A stretch of DNA of 64,000 nucleotides from Ulva prolifera (lineage: Eukaryota; Chlorophyta; Ulvophyceae; Ulvales; Ulvaceae). Location of the stretch: contig JALAAN010000010.1 of the NCBI GenBank assembly GCA_023078555.1, positions 248,001 to 312,000 of the forward strand, in the 5' to 3' direction. A program made the position numbers and the translations under genes. Shown one piece after another: positions 1 to 11,800 of this stretch (positions within the stretch are counted from its first letter, which is position 1; each line of letters begins with the position of its first letter). The notes below the pieces were generated by a model. The model was not told where the DNA came from, ran no database searches, and saw only the letters and a program-made list of their open reading frames with translations.

Positions 1-124
1 AGGAATGTGGTCTAGAAGTTTGGAGGCAATCAAGTGACAAGTCAGGGCAAGGGCTGCTATCAATGTTGAAATGGCAGCGCGCTCTCCCGCCACTCATGCA
101 GAAATCCCGCGCTTCACAAAAATA

Positions 125-706
125 GGTTCCCAACCTCACGTTCGGGGCTGAATCTTTGCACATGATGCTCTCTATGTCAAAGGAATGTGGTGTAGAAGTT
201 TGGAGGCAATCAAGTGATAAGTCAGGGCTAGGGCTGCTATCAATGTTGAAATGGCAGCGCGCTCTCCCGCCACTCATGCAGAAATCCCGCGCCTCACAAA
301 AACAGGTTCCCAACCTCACGTTAGGGGCTGATCCTTTGCACATGATGCTCTCTTTGTCAAAGGAATGTGGTCTAGAAGTTTGGAGGCAATCAAGTGATAA
401 GTCAGGGCAAGGGTTGCTATCAATGTTGAAAAGGCAGCGCGCTCTCCCGCCCCTCATGCAGAAATCCCGCGCCTCACAAAAACAGGTTCCCAACCTCACG
501 TTAGGGGCTGAATCTTTGCACATGATGCTCTCTATGTCAAAGGAATGTGGTCTAGAAGTTTGGAGGCAATCAAGTGACAAGTCAGGGCAAGGGCTGCTAT
601 CAATGTTGAAATGGCAGCGCGCTCTCCCGCCACTCATGCAGAAATCCCGCGCTTCACAAAAACAGGTTCCCAACCTCACGTTAGGGGCTGAATCTTTGCA
701 CATGAT
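125..706. repeat. Three-monomer block shared with 4258-4839
   Basis: This stretch recurs 4133 bp downstream (23 monomers). It carries the rare variant 'ggggctgatcctttgcac' at about 325, found elsewhere only at about 4458. The match starts in 'cacgttcggggctg' and ends where one copy switches to 'gatactc' and the other keeps 'gatgctc'. Shared rare variants indicate common descent by duplication rather than parallel mutation. Confidence 0.8.
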
Positions 707-876
707 ACTCTCTATGTCACAGGAATGTGGTCTAGAAGTTTGGAGGCAATCAAGTGATAAGTCAGGGCAAGGGCTCCTATCAATGTTGAAATGGCAGCGC
801 GCTCTCCCGCCACTCATGCAGAAATCTCGCCCTCACAAAAACAGGTTCCCAACCTCACGTTAAGGGCTGAATCTTT

Positions 877-960
877 GCACATGATGCTATCTATGTCAAA
901 TTAATGTGATGTGAGGGTTTGGAGGCAATCAAGTGATAACTCAGGGCTAGGGCTGCTTTA
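877..960. repeat. Spacer-type diverged monomer half (first of about 45)
   Basis: The run 'gatgctatctatgtcaaatt', 'aatgtgatgtgagggtttgg', 'gtgataactcaggg' and 'ctgctttaa' replaces the ordinary 'gatgctctctatgtcaaagg', 'aatgtggtctagaagtttgg', 'gtgataagtcaggg' and 'ctgctatca'. It contains TAA and TGA in the plus frame that is otherwise open. The first copy here has 'tttaattgttg'; later copies have 'tttaaatgttg'. Later copies end near 3113, 3472, 6888, 8686, 11561, 12998, 14796, 17671, 19288, 20726, 22701, 23060 and on to 63438. Spacings between them are whole numbers of monomers. Confidence 0.9.
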
Positions 961-1392
961 ATTGTTGAAATGGCAGCGTGCTCCCATGCCACTCATGCAG
1001 AAATCTCGCACCTCACAAAAACAGGTTCCCAACCTCACCTTAGGGGCTGAATCTTTGCACATGATGCTCTCTATGTCAAAGGAATGTGGTGTAGAAGTTT
1101 GGAGGCAATCAAGTGATAAGTCAGGGCTAGGGCTGCTATCAATGATGAAATGGCAGCGCGCTCTCCCGCCACTCATGCAGAAATCCCGCGCCTCACAAAA
1201 ACAGGTTCCCAACCTCACGTTAGGGGCTGAATCTTTGCACATGATGCTCTCTTTGTCAAAGGAATGTGGTCTAGAAATTTGGAGGCAATCAAGTGATAAG
1301 TCAGGGCTAGGGCTGCTATCAATGTTGAAATGGCAGCGTGCTCCCATGCCACTCATGCAAAAATCTCGCGCCTCACAAAAACATGTTCCCAA

Positions 1393-1406
1393 CCTCATTT
1401 TTGAGG
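1393..1406. repeat. Hairpin-bearing variant monomer (one of 12)
   Basis: In this monomer class the usual 'cctcacgttaggggctg' is replaced by 'cctcatttttgaggctg' of equal length. That creates a 5-bp stem (CCTCA/TGAGG) with a T4 loop. The same monomer usually has 'catgcaaaaatctcgc' upstream. I see it at 1393, 4987, 19723, 20981, 28528, 30326, 32304, 36619, 37877, 58842, 59561 and 63154. It tags one lineage of monomers that has spread through the array. Confidence 0.85.
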
Positions 1407-2187
1407 CTGAATCTTTGCACATGATGCTCTCTATGTCACAGGAATGTGGTCTAGAAGTTTGGAGGCAATCAAGTGACAAGTCAGGGCAAGGGCTGCTATC
1501 AATGTTGAAATGGCAGCGCGCTCTCCCGCCACACATGCAGGAATCCCGCGCCTCACAAAAACATGTTCCCAACCTCACGTTAGGGGCTGAATCTTTGCAC
1601 ATGATGCTCTCTATGTCAAAGGAATGTGGTCTAGAAGTTTGGAGGCAATCAAGTGATAAGTCAGGGCTAGGGCTGCCATCAATGTTGAAATGGCAGCGTG
1701 CTCCCATGCCACTCATGCAGAAATCCCGCGCCTCACAAAAACATGTTCACAACATCACGTTAGGGGCTGAATCTTTGCACATGATGCTCTCTATGTCAAA
1801 GGAATGTGGTCTAGAAGTTTGGAGGCAATCAAGTGATAAGTCAGGGCTAGGGCTGCTATCAATGTTGAAATGGCAGCGTGCTCCCATGCCCCTCATGCAG
1901 AAATCTCGCCCTCACAAAAACAGGTTCCCAACCTCACGTTCGGGGCTGAATCTTTGCACATGATGCTCTCTATGTCAAAGGAATGTGGTGTAGAAGTTTG
2001 GAGGCAATCAAGTGATAAGTCAGGGCTAGGGCTGCTATCAATGTTGAAATGGCAGCGTGCTCCCATGCCCCTCATGCAGAAATCCCGCGCCTCACAAAAA
2101 CATGTTCCCAACCTCACGTTAGGGGCTGAATCTTTGCACATGATGCTCTCTATGTCAAAGGAATGTGGTGTAGAAGTTTGGAGGCCA

Positions 2188-3140
2188 TCAAGTGACAAGT
2201 CAGGGCAAGGGTTGCTATCAATGTTGAAATGGCAGCGCGCTCTCCCGCCCCTCATGCAGAAATCTCGCCCTCACAAAAACAGGTTCCCAACCTCACGTTC
2301 GGGGCTGAATCTTTGCACATGATGCTCTCTATGTCAAAGGAATGTGGTGTAGAAGTTTGGAGGCAATCAAGTGATAAGTCAGGGCAAGGGTTGCTATCAA
2401 TGTTGAAAAGGCAGCGCGCTCTCCCGCCCCTCATGCAGAAATCCCGCGCCTCACAAAAACAGGTTCCCAACCTCACGTTTGGGGCTGAATCTTTGCACAT
2501 GATACTCTCTATGTCAAAGGAATGTCATGTAGAAGTTTGGAGGCAATCAAGTGATAAGTCAGGGCTAGGGCTGCTATCAATGTTGAAATGGCAGCACGCT
2601 CTCCCGCCACTCATGCAGAAATCTCGCCCTCGCAAAAACAGGTTCCCAACCTCACTTTAGGGGCTGAATCTTTGCACATGATGCTATCTATGTCAAATTA
2701 ATGTGATGTGATGGTTTGGAGGCAATCAAGTGATAACTCAGGGCAAGGGTTGCTATCAATGTTGAAATGGCAGCGTGCTCCCATGCCACTCATGCAGAAT
2801 TCTCGCACCTCACCAAAACAGGTTCCCAACCTCACCTTAGGGGCTGAATCTTTGCACATGATGCTCTCTATGTCAAAGGAATGTGGTGTAGAAGTTTGGA
2901 GGCAATCAAGTGATAAGTCAGGGCTAGGGCTGCTATCAATGTTGAAATGGCAGCACGCTCTCCCGCCACTCATGCAGAAATCTCGCCCTCGCAAAAACAG
3001 GTTCCCAACCTCACGTTAGGGGCTGAATCTTTGCACATGATGCTATCTATGTCAAATTAATGTGATGTGAGGGTTTGGAGGCAATCAAGTGATAACTCAG
3101 GGCTAGGGCTGCTTTAAATGTTGAAATGGCAGCGTGCTCC
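2188..3140. repeat. Landmark cassette: 'gtcatgtag' monomer, gcacgc monomer, spacer, GAATTC monomer (first copy)
   Basis: A distinctive run of monomers. One carries 'aatgtcatgtagaag' instead of 'aatgtggtgtagaag' (about 2525). Next comes a gcacgc-class monomer ending 'cgccctcgcaaaaac', then the spacer 'caaattaatgtgatgtgatgg', then a gcgtgc monomer with GAATTC at 2797. The same cassette lies 3774 bp downstream (5962-6914). The 'gtcatgtag' landmark recurs near 2525, 6300, 12410, 22470, 25884, 33974, 40267, 42606, 46559 and 52310, each time followed by the same kind of neighbours. Some later copies have aaatct in place of GAATTC. Confidence 0.85.
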
Positions 3141-3475
3141 CAAGCCACTCATGCAGAAATCTCGCACCTCACAAAAACAGGTTCCCATCCTCACCTTAGG
3201 GGCTGAATCTTTGCACATGATGCTCTCTATGTCAAAGGAATGTGGTGTAGAAGTTTGGAGGCAATCAAGTGATAAGTCAGGGCTAGGGCTGCTATCAATG
3301 TTGAAATGGCAGCACGCTCTCCCGCCACTCATGCAGAAATCTCGCCCTCGCAAAAACAGGTTCCCAACCTCACGTTAGGGGCTGAATCTTTGCACATGAT
3401 GCTATCTATGTCAAATTAATGTGATGTGAGGGTTTGGAGGCAATCAAGTGATAACTCAGGGCTAGGGCTGCTTTA
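3114..3475. repeat. 359-bp dimer unit (gcgtgc monomer plus gcacgc/spacer monomer)
   Basis: A two-monomer unit of 359 bp: 'ctttaaatgttgaaatggc' with the gcgtgc class, then a gcacgc class ending 'cgccctcgcaaaaac' and running into 'caaattaatgtgatgtgagg'. It is tandem at 61102/61461/61820 and 22701/23060/23419. It also appears at 26115/26474, 34206/34565, 40501/40860, 42836/43195, 46788/47147, 52539/52898 and 55532/55891. The copies at 3114, 23060 and 61461 share 'cccaagccactc' and 'ttcccatcctcacc'. This is the shortest higher-order unit in the window. Confidence 0.8.
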
Positions 3476-4257
3476 AATGTTGAAATGGCAGCGTGCTCCC
3501 ATGCCACTCATGCAGAAATCTCGCACCTCACAAAAACAGGTTCCCAACCTCACCTTAGGGGCTGAATCTTTGCACATGATGCTCTCTATGTCAAAGGAAT
3601 GTGGTGTAGAAGTTTGGAGGCAATCAAGTGATAAGTCAGGGCTAGGGCTGCTATCAATGTTGAAATGGCAGCGCGCTCTCCCGCCACTCATGCAGAAATC
3701 CCGCGCCTCACAAAAACATGTTCCCAACCTCACGTTAGGGGCTGAATCTTTGCACATGATGCTCTCTTTGTCAAAGGAATGTGGTCTAGAAGTTTGGAGG
3801 CAATCAAGTGATAAGTCAGGGCAAGGGCTGCTATCAATGTTGAAAAGGCAGCGCGCTCTCCCGCCCCTCATGCAGAAATCCCGCGCCTCACAAAAACAGG
3901 TTCCCAACCTCACGTTTGGGGCTGAATCTTTGCACATGATACTCTCTATGTCAAAGGAATGTGGTGTAGAAGTTTGGAGGCAATCAAGTGATAAGTCAGG
4001 GCAAGGGCTGCTATCAATGTTGAAATGGCAGCGTGCTCCCATGCCACTCATGCAGAAATCCCGCGCCTCACAAAAACAGGTTCCCAACCTCACGTTAGGG
4101 GCTGAATCTTTGCACATGATGCTCTCTATGTCAAAGGAATGTGGTCTAGAAGTTTGGAGGCAATCAAGTGATATGTCAGGGCTAGGGCTGCTATCAATGT
4201 TGAAATGGCAGCGTGCTCCCATGCCCCTCATGCAGAAATCCCGCCCTCACAAAAACA

Positions 4258-4839
4258 GGTTCCCAACCTCACGTTCGGGGCTGAATCTTTGCACATGATG
4301 CTCTCTATGTCAAAGGAATGTGGTGTAGAAGTTTGGAGGCAATCAAGTGATAAGTCAGGGCTAGGGCTGCTATCAATGTTGAAATGGCAGCGCGCTCTCC
4401 CGCCACTCATGCAGAAATCCCGCGCCTCACAAAAACAGGTTCCCAACCTCACGTTAGGGGCTGATCCTTTGCACATGATGCTCTCTTTGTCAAAGGAATG
4501 TGGTCTAGAAGTTTGGAGGCAATCAAGTGATAAGTCAGGGCAAGGGTTGCTATCAATGTTGAAAAGGCAGCGCGCTCTCCCGCCCCTCATGCAGAAATCC
4601 CGCGCCTCACAAAAACAGGTTCCCAACCTCACGTTAGGGGCTGAATCTTTGCACATGATGCTCTCTATGTCAAAGGAATGTGGTCTAGAAGTTTGGAGGC
4701 AATCAAGTGACAAGTCAGGGCAAGGGCTGCTATCAATGTTGAAATGGCAGCGCGCTCTCCCGCCACTCATGCAGAAATCCCGCGCCTCACAAAAACAGGT
4801 TCCCAACCTCACGTTAGGGGCTGAATCTTTGCACATGAT
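4258..4839. repeat. Second copy of the 125-706 block
   Basis: Carries the same 'ctgatcctttg' variant as 125-706, followed by the same order of monomer classes (gaaaagg type, then gaaatgg type with 'gataagt' and 'gacaagt' forms in the same places). After 4839 the order departs: 'gatgctctctttgtcaaag' replaces 'gatactctctatgtcacag'. Confidence 0.8.
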
Positions 4840-5894
4840 GCTCTCTTTGTCAAAGGAATGTGGTCTAGAAATTTGGAGGCAATCAAGTGATAAGTCAGGG
4901 CTAGGGCTGCTATCAATGTTGAAATGGCAGCGTGCTCCCATGCCACTCATGCAAAAATCTCGCGCCTCACAAAAACATGTTCCCAACCTCATTTTTGAGG
5001 CTGAATCTTTGCACATGATGCTCTCTTTGTCAAAGGAATGTGGTCTAGAAATTTGGAGGCAATCAAGTGACAAGTCAGGGCAAGGGCTGCTATCAATGTT
5101 GAAATGGCAGCGCGCTCTCCCGCCACACATGCAGGAATCCCGCGCCTCACAAAAACATGTTCCCAACCTCACGTTAGGGGCTGAATCTTTGCACATGATG
5201 CTCTCTATGTCAAAGGAATGTGGTCTAGAAGTTTGGAGGCAATCAAGTGATAAGTCAGGGCTAGGGCTGCCATCAATGTTGAAATGGCAGCGTGCTCCCA
5301 TGCCACTCACGCAGAAATCCCGCGCCTCACAAAAACATGTTCCCAACCTCACGTTAGGGGCTGAATCTTTGCACATGATGCTCTCTATGTCAAAGGAATG
5401 TGGTGTAGAAGTTTGGAGGCCATCAAGTGACAAGTCAGGGCAAGGGCTGCTATCAATGTTGAAATGGCAGCGCGCTCTCCCGCCACTCATGCAGAAATCC
5501 CGCGCTTCACAAAAACAGGTTCCCAACCTCACGTTAGGGGCTGAATCTTTGCACATGATACTCTCTATGTCACAGGAATGTGGTCTAGAAGTTTGAAGGC
5601 AATCAAGTGATAAGTCAGGGCTAGGGCTGCTATCAATGTTGAAAAGGCAGCGCGCTCTCCCGCCCCTCATGCAGAAATCCCGCGCCTCACAAAAACAGGT
5701 TCCCAACCTCACGTTAGGGGCTGAATCTTTGCACATGATACTCTCTATGTCACAGGAATGTGGTCTAGAAGTTTGGAGGCAATCAAGTGATAAGTCAGGG
5801 CAAGGGCTCCTATCAATGTTGAAATGGCAGCGCGCTCTCCCGCCACTCATGCAGAAATCTCGCCCTCACAAAAACAGGTTCCCAACCTCACGTT

Positions 5895-8800
5895 AGGGGC
5901 TGAATCTTTGCACATGATGCTCTCTATGTCAAAGGAATGTGGTCTAGAAGTTTGGAGGCAATCAAGTGACAAGTCAGGGCAAGGGTTGCTATCAATGTTG
6001 AAATGGCAGCGCGCTCTCCCGCCCCTCATGCAGAAATCTCGCCCTCACAAAAACAGGTTCCCAACCTCACGTTCGGGGCTGAATCTTTGCACATGATGCT
6101 CTCTATGTCAAAGGAATGTGGTGTAGAAGTTTGGAGGCAATCAAGTGATAAGTCAGGGCAAGGGTTGCTATCAATGTTGAAAAGGCAGCGCGCTCTCCCG
6201 CCCCTCATGCAGAAATCCCGCGCCTCACAAAAACAGGTTCCCAACCTCACGTTTGGGGCTGAATCTTTGCACATGATACTCTCTATGTCAAAGGAATGTC
6301 ATGTAGAAGTTTGGAGGCAATCAAGTGATAAGTCAGGGCTAGGGCTGCTATCAATGTTGAAATGGCAGCACGCTCTCCCGCCACTCATGCAGAAATCTCG
6401 CCCTCGCAAAAACAGGTTCCCAACCTCACTTTAGGGGCTGAATCTTTGCACATGATGCTATCTATGTCAAATTAATGTGATGTGATGGTTTGGAGGCAAT
6501 CAAGTGATAACTCAGGGCAAGGGTTGCTATCAATGTTGAAATGGCAGCGTGCTCCCATGCCACTCATGCAGAATTCTCGCACCTCACCAAAACAGGTTCC
6601 CAACCTCACCTTAGGGGCTGAATCTTTGCACATGATGCTCTCTATGTCAAAGGAATGTGGTGTAGAAGTTTGGAGGCAATCAAGTGATAAGTCAGGGCTA
6701 GGGCTGCTATCAATGTTGAAATGGCAGCACGCTCTCCCGCCACTCATGCAGAAATCTCGCCCTCGCAAAAACAGGTTCCCAACCTCACGTTAGGGGCTGA
6801 ATCTTTGCACATGATGCTATCTATGTCAAATTAATGTGATGTGAGGGTTTGGAGGCAATCAAGTGATAACTCAGGGCTAGGGCTGCTTTAAATGTTGAAA
6901 TGGCAGCGTGCTCCCATGCCACTCATGCAGAAATCCCGCGCCTCACAAAAACATGTTCCCAACATCACGTTAGGGGCTGAATCTTTGCACATGATGCTCT
7001 CTATGTCAAAGGAATGTGGTCTAGAAGTTTGGAGGCAATCAAGTGACAAGTCAGGGCAAGGGCTGCTATCAATGTTGAAATGGCAGCGCGCTCTCCCGCC
7101 ACTCATGCAGAAATCCCGCGCTTCACAAAAATAGGTTCCCAACCTCACGTTAGGGGCTGAATCTTTGCAAATGATGCTCTCTATGTCAAAGGAATGTGGT
7201 CTAGAAGTTTGGAGGCAATCAAGTGATATGTCAGGGCTAGGGCTGCTATCAATGTTGAAATGGCAGCGTGCTCCCATGCCCCTCATGCAGAAATCCCGCC
7301 CTCACAAAAACAGGTTCCCAACCTCACGTTCGGGGCTGAATCTTTGCACATGATGCTCTCTATGTCAAAGGAATGTGGTGTAGAAGTTTGGAGGCAATCA
7401 AGTGATAAGTCAGGGCTAGGGCTGCTATCAATGTTGAAATGGCAGCGCGCTCTCCCGCCACTCATGCAGAAATCCCGCGCCTCACAAAAACAGGTTCCCA
7501 ACCTCACGTTAGGGGCTGAATCTTTGCACATGATGCTCTCTTTGTCAAAGGAATGTGGTCTAGAAGTTTGGAGGCAATCAAGTGATAAGTCAGGGCAAGG
7601 GTTGCTATCAATGTTGAAAAGGCAGCGCGCTCTCCCGCCCCTCATGCAGAAATCCCGCGCCTCACAAAAACAGGTTCCCAACCTGACGTTAGGGGCTGAA
7701 TCTTTGCACATGATGCTCTCTATGTCAAAGGAATGTGGTCTAGAAGTTTGGAGGCAATCAAGTGACAAGTCAGGGCAAGGGCTGCTATCAATGTTGAAAT
7801 GGCAGCGCGCTCTCCCGCCACTCATGCAGAAATCCCGCGCTTCACAAAAATAGGTTCCCAACCTCACGTTAGGGGCTGAATCTTTGCACATGATACTCTC
7901 TATGTCACAGGAATGTGGTCTAGAAGTTTGGAGGCAGTCAAGTGATAAGTCAGGGCAAGGGCTCCTATCAATGTTGAAATGGCAGCGCGCTCTCCCGCCA
8001 CTCATGCAGAAATCTCGCGCCTCACAAAAACATGTTCCCAACCTCACGTTAGGGGCTGAATCTTTGCACATGATGCTCTCTATGTTAAAGGAATGTGGTG
8101 TAGAAGTTTGGAGGCAATCAAGTGATAAGTCAGGGCTAGGGCTGCCATCAATGTTGAAATGGCAGCGTGCTCCCATGCCACTCATGCAGAAATCCCGCGC
8201 CTCACAAAAACATGTTCCCAACATCACGTTAGGGGCTGAATCTTTGCACATGATGCTCTCTATGTCAAAGGAATGTGGTCTAGAAGTTTGGAGGCAATCA
8301 AGTGATAAGTCAGGGCTAGGGCTGCTATCAATGTTGAAATGGCAGCGTGCTCCCATGCCCCTCATGCAGAAATCTCGCACCTCACAAAAACAGGTTCCCA
8401 ACCTCACCTTAGGGGCTGAATCTTTGCACATGATGCTCTCTATGTCAAAGGAATGTGGTGTAGAAGTTTGGAGGCAATCAAGTGATAAGTCAGGGCTAGG
8501 GCTGCTATCAATGTTGAAATGGCAGCACGCTCTCCCGCCACTCATGCAGAAATCTCGCCCTCGCAAAAACAGGTTCCCAACCTCACGTTAGGGGCTGAAT
8601 CTTTGCACATGATGCTATCTATGTCAAAATAATGTGATGTGAGGGTTTGGAGGCAATCAAGTGATAACTCAGGGCTAGGGCTGCTTTAAATGTTGAAATG
8701 GCAGCGTGCTCCCATGCCACTCATGCAGAAATCTCGCACCTCACAAAAACAGGTTCCCAACCTCACCTTAGGGGCTGAATCTTTGCACATGATGCTCTCT

Positions 8801-11800
8801 ATGTCAAAGGAATGTGGTGTAGAAGTTTGGAGGCAATCAAGTGATAAGTCAGGGCTAGGGCTGCTATCAATGTTGAAATGGCAGCGCGCTCTCCCGCCAC
8901 TCATGCAGAAATCCCGCGCCTCACAAAAACAGGTTCCCAACCTCACGTTAGGGGCTGAATCTTTGCACATGATGCTCTCTTTGTCAAAGGAATGTGGTCT
9001 AGAAGTTTGGAGGCAATCAAGTGATAAGTCAGGGCAAGGGTTGCTATCAATGTTGAAAAGGCAGCGCGCTCTCCCGCCCCTCATGCAGAAATCCCGCGCC
9101 TCACAAAAACAGGTTCCCAACCTCACGTTAGGGGCTGAATCTTTGCACATGATACTCTCTATGTCAAAGGAATGTGGTGTAGAAGTTTGGAGGCAATCAA
9201 GTGATAAGTCAGGGCAAGGGCTGCTATCAATGTTGAAAAGGCAGCGCGCTCTCCCGCCCCTCATGCAGAAATCTCGCCCTCACAAAAACAGGTTCCCAAC
9301 CTCACGTTAGGGGCTGAATCTTTGCACATGATGCTCTCTATGTCAAAGGAATGTGGTGTAGAAGTTTGGAGGCAATCAAGTGATAAGTCAGGGCTAGGGC
9401 TGCCATCAATGTTGAAATGGCAGCGTGCTCCCATGCCACTCATGCAGAAATCCCGCGCCTCACAAAAACATGTTCCCAACATCACGTTAGGGGCTGAATC
9501 TTTGCACATGATGCTCTCTATGTCAAAGGAATGTGCTCTAGAAGTTTGGAGGCAATCAAGTGATAAGTCAGGGCTAGGGCTGCTATCAATGTTGAAATGG
9601 CAGCGTGCTCCCATGCCCCTCATGCAGAAATCTCGCCCCCACAAAAACAGGTTCCCAACCTCACGTTAGGGGCTGAATCTTTGCACATGATGCTCTCTTT
9701 GTCAAAGGAATGTGGTCTAGAAGTTTGGAGGCAATCAAGTGATAAGTCAGGGCAAGGGTTGCTATCAATGTTGAAAAGGCAGCGCGCTCTCCCGCCCCTC
9801 ATGCAGAAATCCCGCGCCTCACAAAAACAGGTTCCCAACCTCACGTTAGGGGCTGAATCTTTGCACATGATGCTATCTATGTCAAAGGAATGTGGTCTAG
9901 AAGTTTGGAGGCAATCAAGTGACAAGTCAGGGCAAGGGCTGCTATCAATGTTGAAATGGCAGCGCGCTCTCCCGCCACTCATGCAGAAATCCCGCGCTTC
10001 ACAAAAACAGGTTCCCAACCTCACGTTAGGGGCTGAATCTTTGCACATGATACTCTCTATGTCACAGGAATGTGGTCTAGAAGTTTGGAGGCAGTCAAGT
10101 GATAAGTCAGGGCAAGGGCTCCTATCAATGTTGAAATGGCAGCGCGCTCTCCCGCCACTCATGCAGAAATCTCGCGCCTCACAAAAACATGTTCCCAACC
10201 TCACGTTAGGGGCTGAATCTTTGCACATGATGCTCTTTATGTCAAAGGAATGTGGTGTAGAAGTTTGGAGGCAATCAAGTGATAAGTCAGGGCTAGGGCT
10301 GCCATCAATGTTGAAATGGCAGCGTGCTCCCATGCCACTCATGCAGAAATCCCGCGCCTCACAAAAACATGTTCCCAACATCACGTTAGGGGCTGAATCT
10401 TTGCACATGATGCTCTCTATGTCAAAGGAATGTGGTCTAGAAGTTTGGAGGCAATCAAGTGATAAGTCAGGGCTAGGGCTGCTATCAATGTTGAAATGGC
10501 AGCGTGCTCCCATGCCCCTCATGCAGAAATCTCGCACCTCACAAAAACAGGTTCCCAACCTCACCTTAGGGGCTGAATCTTTGCACATGATGCTCTCTTT
10601 TACAAGGAATGTGGTGTAGAAGTTTGGAGGCAATCAAGTGATAAGTCAGGGCTAGGGCTGCTATCAATGTTGAAATGGCAGCACGCTCTCCCGCCACTCA
10701 TGCAGAAATCTCGCCCTCGCAAAAACAGGTTCCCAACCTCACGTTAGGGGCTGAATCTTTGCACATGATGCTCTCTATGTCAAAAGAATGTGGTGTAGAA
10801 GTTTGGAGGCAATCAAGTGATAAGTCAGGGCTAGGGCTGCTATCAATGTTGAAATGGCAGCGCGCTCTCCCGCCACTCATGCAGAAATCCCGCGCCTCAC
10901 AAAAACAGGTTCCCAACCTCACGTTAGGGGCTGAATCTTTGCACATGATGCTCTCTTTGTCAAAGGAATGTGGTCTAGAAGTTTGGAGGCAATCAAGTGA
11001 TAAGTCAGGGCAAGGGTTGCTATCAATGTTGAAAAGGCAGCGCGCTCTCCCGCCCCTCATGCAGAAATCCCGCGCCTCACAAAAACAGGTTCCCAACCTC
11101 ACCTTAGGGGCCGAATCTTTGCACATGATGCTCTCTATGTCAAAGGAATGTGGTCTAGAAGTTTGGAGGCAATCAAGTGACAAGTCAGGGCAAGGGCTGC
11201 TATCAATGTTGAAATGGCAGCGCGCTCTCCCGCCACTCATGCAGAAATCCCGCGCTTCACAAAAACAGGTTCCCAACCTCACGTTAGGGGCTGAATCTTT
11301 GCACATGATACTCTCTATGTCACAGGAATGTGGTCTAGAAGTTTGGAGGCAATCAAGTGATAAGTCAGGGCAAGGGCTCCTATCAATGTTGAAATGGCAG
11401 CGCGCTCTTCCGCCACTCATGCAGAAATCTCGCCCTCACAAAAACAGGTTCCCAACCTCACGTTAAGGGCTGAATCTTTGCACATGATGCTATCTATGTC
11501 AAATTAATGTGATGTGAGGGTTTGGAGGCAATCAAGTGATAGCTCAGGGCTAGGGCTGCTTTAAATGTTGAAATGGCAGCGTGCTCCCATGCCACTCATG
11601 CAGAAATCTCGCACCTCACAAAAACAGGTTCCCAACCTCACCTTAGGGGCTGAATCTTTGCACATGATGCTCTCTATGTCAAAGGAATGTGGTGTAGAAG
11701 TTTGGAGGCAATCAAGTGATAAGTCAGGGCTAGGGCTGCTATCAATGATGAAATGGCAGCGCGCTCTCCAGCCACTCATGCAGAAATCCCGCGCCTCACA

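Noticed and set aside
940-965. 'ctgctttaaatgttg' in the spacer as a promoter TATA-like element
   Set aside because: TTTAAA alone is too weak, it is one of several neutral-looking spacer differences, and no transcript evidence can be seen in sequence.
962-1963. Long plus-strand open frames of 60-residue repeats (MLKWQRA..., LHMMLSMSKECG...) as protein genes
   Set aside because: They follow from a 180-bp period that happens to lack stops in that frame. Many begin at TTG rather than ATG, they are broken by 179-bp monomers, spacers and point stops ('aaataggttccc', 'gtttgaaggc' at 5593), and they overlap open frames on the other strand.
4228-5850. 540-codon minus-strand frame as a cysteine-rich secreted or metal-binding protein
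   Set aside because: No signal peptide or conserved domain is visible, the same repeat is open elsewhere only until the next length variant, and the Cys residues are conserved no better than the rest of the satellite. Kept only as a low-interest finding.
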